The position numbers were made by a program, and so were the translations under genes. From assembly GCA_002403375.1 (NCBI GenBank), contig DHHQ01000017.1, positions 43,386-99,649 of the forward strand: a stretch of DNA of 56,264 nt, read 5' to 3'. The notes under the pieces were generated by a model. That model searched no databases. It saw only the letters and a list, made by a program, of their open reading frames with translations, and was not told where the DNA came from. The stretch is from Thiobacillus denitrificans. GTDB lineage: Bacteria; Pseudomonadota; Gammaproteobacteria; Burkholderiales; Thiobacillaceae. Below, in pieces: positions 1 to 7,472 of the stretch (the first letter of the stretch is position 1; every line of letters starts with the position of its first letter).

Positions 1-2945
1 TAGATGTCGTGGTGCGGCGGCGGCGAGATCAGCGGCGTGCCCGGCTTGCAGTGGCGCAGGGACGCGATCAGCGGCGACACCTTGTCGCCCGGCAGCTGGC
101 CGCCCTCGCCGGGCTTGGCGCCCTGGGCGATCTTGATCTGCAGCACCTCGGCGTTGACGAGATAGGTCGCGGTGACGCCGAAGCGGCCGGAGGCGATCTG
201 CTTGATCTTGGACGTCTTGACCGTGCCGTAGCGCTTCGGATCCTCGCCGCCCTCGCCCGAGTTGGAGCGGCCGCCGATGCGGTTCATGCCCTCGGCGAGC
301 GCCTCGTGCGCTTCCGGCGACAAGGCGCCGAGCGACATGCCGGCGGAGTCGAAGCGCTTGAGGATGGCCTCCAGCGGCTCGACCTCGTCGAGCGGGATCG
401 GCGTGGCGCCGGCCTTCAGCTTCATCAGGTCGCGCACCATCGCCACCGGACGGTTGTTCACCAGCTCGGAATACTTCTTGTACTCGGCGTAGTCGCCGCG
501 CTGCACTGCCTTCTGCAGCTGCTGCACCACGTCCGGGTTGTAGGCGTGGAACTCCTCGCCGAACATGAACTTCAGCAGGCCGCCGGCCGACAGCGGCTTC
601 AGCGGGTTGAACGCGGTCTTGTGCAGCAGCTTCTGGTCGGACTCGAAGTCCTCGAAGTTGGCGCCGGAAATGCGCGACACCGTGCCCTTGAGGCACAGTT
701 CGACGACGTCCTCGTGCAGGCCGACGCCCTCGAACAGCTGGGCGCCGCGGTAGCTGGCGACGAGCGAGATGCCCATCTTGGAGAGCACCTTGTAGAGGCC
801 CTTGTCCATGCCCTTGCGGAAGTTGGACAGCGCCTTCTCGAGGCCGGGCTTGATCTCGCCGGTCTTCACGAATTCGCCGATCACCTGGTAGGCGAGGTAC
901 GGATAGACCGCGGTCGCGCCGTAGCCGATCAGGCAGGCGTAGTGGTGCGGGTCGCGCACGGTGCCGGTCTCGACGACGATGTTCGCGTTGCAGCGCAGAC
1001 CGGCGGCGATCAGCGCATGGTGCACGGCGCCGGTGGCGAACAGCGCGTGGATCGGCAGGCGGTCACGGGCGATGTGGCGGTCGGACAGCACCAGGATGAC
1101 CTTGCCGTCACGCACCGCGTCGACGGCACGCGCGGTCAGCGTCTTGATCGCGGCTTCGAGCGAAGTCGACGCCGGGTCGTAATGGAGGTCGAGCGTGAAC
1201 TGCGCGAACGCCGGGTCGTCCAGGCCCAGCAGCTTGTCGAAGGCCTCCTTCGACAGCAGCGGCGTGTGCACCTCGACGCGGTGGGCGTGCGCCGGGGTTT
1301 CCTCGAACAGGTTGCGTTCCGGGCCGAACGAGGTGTTCAGCGACATCACGATCGCCTCGCGGATCGGGTCGATCGGCGGGTTCGTCACCTGGGCGAACTG
1401 CTGGCGCAGGTAGTCGAACGGCGAGCGCACCTTCTGGCTCAACACCGCCATCGGCGTGTCGTCGCCCATCGAGCCGATCGCCTCGGCGCCGTCCTCGGCG
1501 AGCACGCGCAGGATCTGGTCGCGCTCCTCGAAGCTCACGTTGAAGAGCTTCTGGTGGGTCAGGAGGCTCGCCGCGTCCATCACCGCCATGTCGGCGTCCT
1601 GGTTGAGCGAGAGGTCGAGCTTGACCGCGTTCGACTTCAGCCACTCGCGGTAGGGGTGGCGGCCCTTGAGCTCGCCGTCGATGTCCTCCGGCATCAGCAG
1701 GCGGCCGGTGTCGAGGTCGGCGGCGATCATCTGGCCGGGGCGCACGCGGCCCTTGCGGTCGACGTTGGCCGGGTCGATCTCCCACACGCCGACTTCCGAG
1801 GCGATGGTGAGGATGCGGTCCTTGGTCAGCACCCAGCGCGCCGGGCGCAGGCCGTTGCGGTCGAGCGTGCAGACGGCGTAGCGGCCGTCGGTCAGCACGA
1901 TGCCCGCAGGGCCGTCCCACGGCTCCATGTGCATCGAGTTGTATTCGTAGAAGGCGCGGATGTCGGCGTCCATCGACTCGACGTTCTGCCACGCCGGCGG
2001 GATCACCAGGCGCAGCGCGCGGAACAGGCCCGCGCCGCCCATCACCAGGCCCTCGACCATGTTGTCGAGGCTCATCGAGTCGGAGCCCCTGGTGCCGACG
2101 ATCGGACGCACGTCGTCCAGGTTCGGGATGAGCGGGGTGGCGAGCTTCTGCTCGCGCGCGCGGCTCCAGTTGCGGTTGCCCTGCACCGTGTTGATCTCGC
2201 CGTTGTGCGCGAGGTAGCGGAACGGCTGCGCCAGGCGCCACTGCGGCCAGGTGTTGGTCGAGAAGCGCTGGTGGAACACCACCAGGCTCGACGCGAAGCG
2301 CGGGTCGTTGAGGTCCGGGTAGAACACCGGCAGGTTGGCCGGCATCACCAGGCCCTTGTAGCTGATCACGCGGCACGACAGCGTCGGCAGGTAGAACACC
2401 GGGTCGGTCGGCTCGAGCGCCTTCTCGGCCTGGCGGCGGGCGATGTAGAGCTTGCGCTCGAAGTCGTCCTCGCTCATGCCTGCCGGCGCGTTGACGAACA
2501 CCATCTCGAAGTGCGGTTCCGACTCCAGCGCCGATTCGCCGCACACCGACGAATCGGTCGGCACCAGGCGGAAGCCGGCGACCACCAGGCCCTGCGCCTC
2601 GAGCGCGGCCTTCAGCGTGGAACGCGCATGCGCCTGCGGCGCGGCGTCGCGCGACAGGAACACCAGGCCGGCGGCGTAGCGCTCGCCCAGCGTGAAGCCG
2701 GCCTCGGCCGCCACCGCGCGCAGGAAGGCGTCGGGCTTCTTGAACAGCAGGCCGCAGCCGTCGCCCGACAGGCCGTCCGCCGCGATCGCGCCGCGGTGGG
2801 TCATGCAGGCCAGCGAGCCGATCGCGTTCTGCACCAGCGTGTGGCTGGGCTGATTGTCGATCTGTGCAATCAGGCCGAAGCCGCAGCTATCCTGTTCGAA
2901 ATCGGGCGAATACAGCGTCCCGTCCAGCCAGCGTTGTCGTTCCAT
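1..2945 (-). CDS. gltB: glutamate synthase (NADPH) large subunit, 5' part
   Basis: Catalyses the amide transfer from glutamine to 2-oxoglutarate in ammonium assimilation (cytoplasm, partner GltD). About 981 codons are present and the 3' end lies beyond the left edge. The start at 2945 gives MERQRWLDGTLYSPDFEQDSCGFG. Cys21 is the residue expected to become the N-terminal nucleophile of the type-II glutamine amidotransferase domain after propeptide removal. This domain covers roughly residues 21-430, followed by the central domain and the beginning of the FMN-binding synthase domain (SPEAHEALAEGMNRIGGRSNSGEGGEDP). A GGAAAC stretch just before the ATG is a weak ribosome site. The family assignment is secure. 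The partner gltD is not in the window and would lie to the left. Confidence 0.96.
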   Translation of the reverse strand, partial: MERQRWLDGTLYSPDFEQDSCGFGLIAQIDNQPSHTLVQNAIGSLACMTHRGAIAADGLSGDGCGLLFKKPDAFLRAVAAEAGFTLGERYAAGLVFLSRDAAPQAHARSTLKAALEAQGLVVAGFRLVPTDSSVCGESALESEPHFEMVFVNAPAGMSEDDFERKLYIARRQAEKALEPTDPVFYLPTLSCRVISYKGLVMPANLPVFYPDLNDPRFASSLVVFHQRFSTNTWPQWRLAQPFRYLAHNGEINTVQGNRNWSRAREQKLATPLIPNLDDVRPIVGTRGSDSMSLDNMVEGLVMGGAGLFRALRLVIPPAWQNVESMDADIRAFYEYNSMHMEPWDGPAGIVLTDGRYAVCTLDRNGLRPARWVLTKDRILTIASEVGVWEIDPANVDRKGRVRPGQMIAADLDTGRLLMPEDIDGELKGRHPYREWLKSNAVKLDLSLNQDADMAVMDAASLLTHQKLFNVSFEERDQILRVLAEDGAEAIGSMGDDTPMAVLSQKVRSPFDYLRQQFAQVTNPPIDPIREAIVMSLNTSFGPERNLFEETPAHAHRVEVHTPLLSKEAFDKLLGLDDPAFAQFTLDLHYDPASTSLEAAIKTLTARAVDAVRDGKVILVLSDRHIARDRLPIHALFATGAVHHALIAAGLRCNANIVVETGTVRDPHHYACLIGYGATAVYPYLAYQVIGEFVKTGEIKPGLEKALSNFRKGMDKGLYKVLSKMGISLVASYRGAQLFEGVGLHEDVVELCLKGTVSRISGANFEDFESDQKLLHKTAFNPLKPLSAGGLLKFMFGEEFHAYNPDVVQQLQKAVQRGDYAEYKKYSELVNNRPVAMVRDLMKLKAGATPIPLDEVEPLEAILKRFDSAGMSLGALSPEAHEALAEGMNRIGGRSNSGEGGEDPKRYGTVKTSKIKQIASGRFGVTATYLVNAEVLQIKIAQGAKPGEGGQLPGDKVSPLIASLRHCKPGTPLISPPPHHDI

Positions 2946-3017
2946 GTTTCCGTGAGCCCAGAGAACAGCGGCCTGCCCATGGGGCAAGCCGCAAAAAATT
3001 CAAGCGAAAAGTGCGGC

Positions 3018-3046
3018 ATTTTAATCCCTCACGCCGCATGCGGCAA
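3018..3046 (-). promoter_or_regulatory. putative sigma70 promoter of gltB with overlapping palindrome
   Basis: On the minus strand TTGCCG (3046-3041) and TAAAAT (3023-3018) are separated by exactly 17 bp, about 65 bp upstream of the gltB start. The 12-bp perfect palindrome GCCGCATGCGGC (3033-3044) overlaps the -35 box and is a candidate operator. Between promoter and start codon a hairpin can form (GCGGC-TTGCCCC/GGGCAGG-CCGC, about 2963-2988). A second perfect palindrome, CCCTTGCCGCGGCAAGGG, lies upstream at 3064-3081. The promoter is inferred from sequence only. Confidence 0.5.
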
Positions 3047-3063
3047 TGACCGCAACGGGCAAG

Positions 3064-3081
3064 CCCTTGCCGCGGCAAGGG
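3064..3081. repeat. perfect 18-bp palindrome between gltB and the EEP gene
   Basis: CCCTTGCCGCGGCAAGGG reads the same on both strands. It lies in the 228-bp divergent spacer, upstream of the predicted gltB -35 and about 90 bp before the rightward gene. It could be an operator for either gene, but no known regulator box is recognised. Confidence 0.5.
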
Positions 3082-3173
3082 TTTACGCGGGGAGCGAGTG
3101 CCATCCGTAGGAGTCGCACCGGCCCGGATAATTCCTTGCCTATGCTGACGGCATGTTCTTCGGGGGACAGACG

Positions 3174-4022
3174 ATGAAGCTCTTGAGCTGGAACATCCAG
3201 TGGGGACGCGGCATGGACGGCCGGGTCGACCTCGCGCGCGTCGTGCAGACCATCCGCCAGCTGGGCGATTTCGACGTCGTCTGCCTGCAGGAAGTCGCGG
3301 TCAACTTCCCCGGCCTGCCCGGCAGCCGCGGCGAGGACCAGGTCGCCGAACTCGCCGCCGGGCTGCCGGGCTACACGCCGATCTACGGCGCGGCGACCGA
3401 CGTTCCCGACGGTCGCGGCGGCCGCAGGCGGTTCGGCAACGCGATCTTCACGCGGCTGCCGGTCGGCCAGGTGTGGCGGCACCTGCTGCCGTGGCCGGCC
3501 GAGATGGACGCCCCCAGCATGCAGCGGGTGCTCGTCGAGGCCGTGGTCGAGTCGGATGTCGGCCCGCTGCGGGTGCTGACCACCCATCTCGAGTACTACT
3601 CGCAGACGCAACGCTTCGCCCAGATCGACGCCATTCGCCGCCTGCACGCCGAGGCCTGTGCCATGTCGGGGCGCAAATGCCTGCCGGAGGAGGCGGGCGG
3701 GTCGTTCGAGGTGTTCCCGCGGCCGGCCGAGGCGATCCTCTGCGGCGACATGAACTTTCCCGCCACGGCGCCCGACCGCGCGCGCATCCTCGCTCCGTTT
3801 GCCGGCGGCGCGCCCGGTTTCCGGGACGCGTGGGAGGTGCTGCACCCCGGAGCGCCGCACGCGCCGACGGTCGGCATCCATCCGGTCGATTTCGTCGACC
3901 GGCCCGAATGCTTCGATTTCGTTTTCCTGACCGAGGGCCTGGCCGGCCGCCTCGAGGCGCACGGCATCGACGCCGCGACCGAGGCGTCGGACCACCAGCC
4001 GGTGTGGGTGGAGTTGGGCTGA
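3174..4022 (+). CDS. endonuclease/exonuclease/phosphatase (EEP) family protein
   Basis: A 282-residue member of the EEP (DNase I-like) phosphoesterase fold. It begins MKLLSWNIQWG (the N of the SWNIQ motif is the metal-site Asn), then has VVCLQEV with the metal-binding Glu, LTTHLEYYSQTQR with a conserved His, ILCGDMNFP (GDxN motif) and a C-terminal EASDHQPVWVE with the catalytic SDH. The start at 3174 is preferred over an in-frame ATG at 3153 because CGGGGGACAG lies just upstream of it. A TATGCT -10-like box ends at 3146. There is no signal peptide, so it is presumably cytoplasmic. The substrate is unknown; the family includes nucleases, inositol phosphatases and sphingomyelinases. Confidence 0.88.
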   Translation: MKLLSWNIQWGRGMDGRVDLARVVQTIRQLGDFDVVCLQEVAVNFPGLPGSRGEDQVAELAAGLPGYTPIYGAATDVPDGRGGRRRFGNAIFTRLPVGQVWRHLLPWPAEMDAPSMQRVLVEAVVESDVGPLRVLTTHLEYYSQTQRFAQIDAIRRLHAEACAMSGRKCLPEEAGGSFEVFPRPAEAILCGDMNFPATAPDRARILAPFAGGAPGFRDAWEVLHPGAPHAPTVGIHPVDFVDRPECFDFVFLTEGLAGRLEAHGIDAATEASDHQPVWVELG

Positions 4023-4126
4023 GGACGGACGAAACAGGCGCTTCCGGAAAAATCCGCGAGGGCGCTTGTTGTCCGTGTTGGGTGAACAAACTGCTGTCTG
4101 GTTGAATGATCGGAAGGAGACACGCC

Positions 4127-5083
4127 GTGCTGACTGTCGACAGGATGCGCTCACTCGTCCGGCAGGCCACCCTGTCGCCTTCGAGCCACAACACACAGCC
4201 TTGGCGGTTTCGAATGACTGGCGCTGCCGTCGACCTCATGGCGGATCGCACCCGCGCCCTGCCGGTCAATGACCCGTTCGACCGTGAACTCACCATCAGC
4301 TGCGGTGCAGCCCTGCTGTCGCTGCGGGTGGCGGCGGCGGCTGCCGGCCTCGGGACGGTGGAACACCTGCTGCCCGATGAATCGGACGCCGATTGGCTTG
4401 CCCGGCTGGAGCTGACGGCGCAAGCGTCCGATCCCGAACTGGCCGCCCTGGCTGATTTCCTGTCCCTGCGCCGCACCTTCCGCAGGGTGTTCGACGGCCG
4501 CGACGTCGCGCAGGAGGTCATCGCCCTCGTCGGCGCGGCAGCCGCCCGCGAGGGCGCGCGGCTGGTGACGCTGAACGCGGGGCAGCGGCAGCAAGCGGGC
4601 GAGCTGGTGGCGGAGGGCGACCGCCAGCAGTGGGACGACCCGCGCTGGCGGCGCGAGCTGGCGATGTGGATGCATCCCCGCCGCGACGGCGATGGCCTGG
4701 CCGTACCCTTGCTCGCCGCCCCGCTTGCCCAGGCGGTCGTGCGTACCTTCGACATGGGCAACGGTGTGGCGGCCAAGGATCGGCAGTTGTTGATGGGGTC
4801 GCCTTGGTTGACGATCTTGGCCACCCCCCAGGACGATACCCTGTCCTGGCTGCGTGCCGGTCAGGCGCTGCAGCGTGCGCTGCTCGTCGGCTGCCGCCAT
4901 GGGCTGCAGGCGTCCTACCTGAACCAGCCGGCCGAATTGCCCGCCTTGCGGGCGCGCCTGCAATTGCTGCTGGGCACGGCCGAGCATCCCCAGTTGGTGA
5001 TTCGCTGGGGCCACCCCACGGAAGTCTTGCCGCCCGCTCCCCGGCGGCCCGTGGATGCGGTGATCGAGCCGGCCTCGGACTGA
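4127..5083 (+). CDS. Acg-family nitroreductase-like FMN protein
   Basis: A 318-residue protein of the Acg subgroup of nitroreductases. The N-terminal SPSSHNTQPWRF is the family's FMN-phosphate motif, followed by RELTISCGAALLSLRVAA. The region around QALQRALLVGCRHGLQASYLNQPAELP is the second nitroreductase block, and the C-terminus LVIRWGHP is typical. The GTG at 4127 is chosen because GGAAGGAGA lies 6 nt upstream; an ATG at 4106 in the same frame has no ribosome site. In other bacteria Acg proteins sequester FMN or are stress-induced, but the role here is unknown. It is followed 24 bp later by a DUF6544 gene, probably in the same transcript. Confidence 0.85.
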   Translation: MLTVDRMRSLVRQATLSPSSHNTQPWRFRMTGAAVDLMADRTRALPVNDPFDRELTISCGAALLSLRVAAAAAGLGTVEHLLPDESDADWLARLELTAQASDPELAALADFLSLRRTFRRVFDGRDVAQEVIALVGAAAAREGARLVTLNAGQRQQAGELVAEGDRQQWDDPRWRRELAMWMHPRRDGDGLAVPLLAAPLAQAVVRTFDMGNGVAAKDRQLLMGSPWLTILATPQDDTLSWLRAGQALQRALLVGCRHGLQASYLNQPAELPALRARLQLLLGTAEHPQLVIRWGHPTEVLPPAPRRPVDAVIEPASD

Positions 5084-5107
5084 CAGCGTCGGCTGGAGCG
5101 TCGCGAC

Positions 5108-5953
5108 ATGACCTGGCTGTTGTTCGGCTCGCTCGGCATCGCCGTGATCGTCGCGGCTCTCTGGGCGCTGGGCCAGTGGCGCTGGTCAACCAGCACCCAA
5201 GCCCTGCTGGACGAGCTGGAAGCGGCGCGCCTCGCCACTCCGCCCGAGCGCTTCGACCCGAAGGAACTGGAGGGTCTGCCGGAGCCTGTCGCGCGCCACC
5301 TGCGCCAGGTGTTGCCGGAAGGAACGCCCATCATTCGGGCCGTGGATATCGCGCATCGGGGCACGTTCAACATGAGCCAGGCAGGCGAGCGATGGCGCCC
5401 GTTCACCTCGCGTCAGCGCGTGGTCACCCGTCGGCCAGGCTTTGTGTGGAATGGCCGGGTGTCGCTGGCACCGGGGCTTGCCGTGCATGTCCACGACGCC
5501 TATGTGAACGGCGAGGGCGTGCTGGCGCCCGCGATCCTGGGTGTGTTCACGCTGTTCAAGCTGCGCGACAGGGGCGAGGTGGCGCGCGGCGAGTTGATGC
5601 GCTTCATGGCGGAGGCAGCGTGGTATCCGACGGCGCTGCTGCCCAGCCAGGGCATGCGCTGGAAGCCCATCGATGCGCACAGCGCCCGCGTCACGCTGGA
5701 CGATGGCGAGATCACGCTGTCGATGACCTTTCACTTCGGTGCGGACGGCCTGATCGACACCATCGGCGCCGACAGTCGTGGCCGCACGGTTGGGAACCTG
5801 ATCATCCCCACGCCCTGGGCGGGGCGCATGTCCAACTACCAGTGGCGCGACGGCCTGTTGATCCCGCTCGACGGCGAGGTGGCATGGCTGACGCCCGAGG
5901 GGCCCCATCCGTACTGGCGCGGCACGATCACCGAAATCGCCTACCACCGGTAG
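5108..5953 (+). CDS. DUF6544 family membrane-anchored protein
   Basis: 281 residues with one N-terminal transmembrane segment (about residues 4-23, LLFGSLGIAVIVAALWALG), then a soluble domain. Recognisable DUF6544/DUF6920-type signatures are LPEPVARHLRQVLPEG, GTFNMSQAGERWRPFTSRQRVVTRRPGFVWNGRV, AWYPTALLPSQGMRW and the C-terminal pair SNYQWRDGLLIPLDGEVAW and YWRGTITEIAY. The family has no established biochemical function. The position directly behind the Acg-type gene suggests co-transcription. The ribosome site is weak (GGAGCGTCGCGAC before the ATG). Confidence 0.75.
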   Translation: MTWLLFGSLGIAVIVAALWALGQWRWSTSTQALLDELEAARLATPPERFDPKELEGLPEPVARHLRQVLPEGTPIIRAVDIAHRGTFNMSQAGERWRPFTSRQRVVTRRPGFVWNGRVSLAPGLAVHVHDAYVNGEGVLAPAILGVFTLFKLRDRGEVARGELMRFMAEAAWYPTALLPSQGMRWKPIDAHSARVTLDDGEITLSMTFHFGADGLIDTIGADSRGRTVGNLIIPTPWAGRMSNYQWRDGLLIPLDGEVAWLTPEGPHPYWRGTITEIAYHR

Positions 5954-6117
5954 CAGGCATCCCGCAGGGTCTGGTGCGCGTGCTCCGGCGAAGAAGCTGG
6001 CGCAGCTTTCCCGAGAACGGAGAGCGGGACAGAATCGAACCGGGCCGTCCCGCTTGCGCCGGCAGCGGTGAACGTATGCAGAATCGATTGAATCGCCGCG
6101 TGGCGGCGAGACTTCGC

Positions 6118-6150
6118 AAAAGAAAACGCCCAACCGGTGAGGGTTGGGCG
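6118..6150 (-). terminator. Rho-independent terminator of tRNA-Ala
   Basis: On the minus strand the hairpin CGCCCAACC-(loop)-GGTTGGGCG is followed by GTTTTCTTTT. It sits 9 bp downstream of the tRNA CCA end, so it ends the tRNA transcript and also isolates the rightward DUF6544 gene. Confidence 0.85.
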
Positions 6151-6158
6151 TGGCATGG

Positions 6159-6234
<76 letters not shown>

Positions 6235-6246
6235 AAGTGCGCCGGG

Positions 6247-6275
6247 ATTATAGCCTCACTCGCGCAAAGCGGGAA
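6247..6275 (-). promoter_or_regulatory. putative promoter of tRNA-Ala
   Basis: On the minus strand a perfect TATAAT (6252-6247) is preceded by TTCCCG with a 17-bp spacer. The TATAAT ends 12 bp upstream of the mature tRNA 5' end. The box overlaps the stop region of the VanZ-like gene, so tRNA transcription probably starts inside that gene's end. Confidence 0.55.
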
Positions 6276-6621
6276 GCAGGGCGAGGCGGCGGGGGAAATT
6301 GGGCAGGATCCGGGCCGCGAGCCAGCCGAGCAGGACACCGGCGCTGTTGGCCAGCGCGTCGAGGGGATCGGGCTGGCGGTCGGGGGTGAGGCCCTGCAGC
6401 AGTTCGACGGCGACGCCGAACAGGATGACGGCAACGGCAAGCTTCCAGCGCTCGCGGACGACGAGCTGCGCCCACCAGAACATCAGCACGGCGTAGCCGG
6501 CGAGATGGACGAGCTTGTCGGCGTGTGCCCGGGTTTCGTCGAGCGCCGGCGGCATCAGCGAGACGACGAGGGCGAGGCCGACGCCCAGCCAGCCGGCCGC
6601 CCGCCACAGGCGCTCGATCAT
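6256..6621 (-). CDS. VanZ-like membrane protein
   Basis: A 121-residue integral membrane protein with about four hydrophobic segments. VanZ-family marks are DKLVHLAGYAVLMFWW and VELLQGLTPDRQPDPLDALANSAGVLLG. The start codon overlaps the stop of lgt in an ATGA arrangement, so it is translated by coupling and co-transcribed with lgt. VanZ proteins are linked to glycopeptide resistance in Gram-positives, but proteobacterial homologues are uncharacterised and nothing here implies resistance. Confidence 0.85.
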   Translation of the reverse strand: MIERLWRAAGWLGVGLALVVSLMPPALDETRAHADKLVHLAGYAVLMFWWAQLVVRERWKLAVAVILFGVAVELLQGLTPDRQPDPLDALANSAGVLLGWLAARILPNFPRRLALLPALRE

Positions 6622-7415
6622 GTCCGTGCCGATGCGGGCTGGCGCTGCGCCCAGCGCAGCATGACGACGCCGATGACGACCATCGGAAGGCTGAGCCACT
6701 GTCCCATCGACAGGCCCAGCCCCAGCAGGCCGAGGAAGGCGTCGGGCTCGCGGGCGAATTCGGCGAGGAAGCGGAAGCCGCCGTAGCCGATCAGGAACAC
6801 GGCGGAAACGGCGCCGACCGGGCGCGGCTTGCGCGAATACAGCCACAGGATGGCGAACAGCGCGAGGCCTTCGCCGGCCAGCTGGTAGAGCTGCGAGGGA
6901 TGGCGCGCGATAGCGTCCTGCGCCTGCGGGAACACCATGCCCCACGGCAGGTCGGTGGCGCGCCCCCACAGCTCGCCGTTGATGAAGTTGCCGAGCCGGC
7001 CGGCGGCGAGCCCGAGCGGCACCAGCGGCGCGATGAAGTCGGTGACTGCGAGCCAGCGCAGCTGGTGGCGCCGCGCGAACAGCGCGAGCGCGAGGATGAC
7101 GCCGAGGAAGCCGCCGTGGAAGCTCATGCCGCCTTCCCACACCTTGAGGATGTCGAGCGGGTTCGCGAGATATTCCGCCGGCTTGTAGAACAGCACGTAG
7201 CCGAGACGCCCGCCGAGGATGGTGCCGATGACGCCGTAGAACAGCACGTCGTCGAGCATCTTCGCATCCCACCCCGTCCACGGCCGATGCTTGATGCACC
7301 AGCGCCCGAGCAGCAGGATCTGCACGAAGGCGACGAGGTACATCAGGCCGTACCAGTGGATGGCGACGGGGCCGAACTGGACGGCGACGGGGTCGAACTG
7401 GGGGTGGACGAGCAT
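6618..7415 (-). CDS. lgt: prolipoprotein diacylglyceryl transferase
   Basis: Lgt transfers diacylglycerol from phosphatidylglycerol to the lipobox cysteine of prolipoproteins in the inner membrane, the first step of lipoprotein maturation. The 265-residue protein has about seven membrane segments. Signature motifs are FYGVIGTILGGRLGYVLFY, the FHGGFLG block carrying the conserved His, and GRLGNFINGELWGR (Lgt signature with the essential Arg). It is divergent from ilvD with only 57 bp between starts, and is followed by the overlapping VanZ-like gene. Confidence 0.97.
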   Translation of the reverse strand: MLVHPQFDPVAVQFGPVAIHWYGLMYLVAFVQILLLGRWCIKHRPWTGWDAKMLDDVLFYGVIGTILGGRLGYVLFYKPAEYLANPLDILKVWEGGMSFHGGFLGVILALALFARRHQLRWLAVTDFIAPLVPLGLAAGRLGNFINGELWGRATDLPWGMVFPQAQDAIARHPSQLYQLAGEGLALFAILWLYSRKPRPVGAVSAVFLIGYGGFRFLAEFAREPDAFLGLLGLGLSMGQWLSLPMVVIGVVMLRWAQRQPASART

Positions 7416-7472
7416 GGCGGGCCGGGGGCTAGTAAAATGCCCGATCGATTATAACTTCGCTGGATGACCGCC

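Noticed and set aside
9..3110. Very long open frame opposite gltB (about 1033 codons)
   Set aside because: The composition (Arg, Ala, Val, His runs) is that of an antisense frame created by strong GC bias in the third codon position of gltB; no domain is recognisable and the real protein on the other strand is unambiguous.
5994..6010. AAGCTG-GCG-CAGCTT-like hairpin after the DUF6544 gene
   Set aside because: The stem is short and no T-run follows, so it is not convincing as a terminator.
6023..6054. Inverted repeat AGCGGGAC...GTCCCGCT enclosing a GGTTCGATTC-like sequence on the minus strand, resembling a tRNA T arm
   Set aside because: No acceptor, D or anticodon arm can be assembled around it; at most a relic, so it is not listed as a tRNA pseudogene.
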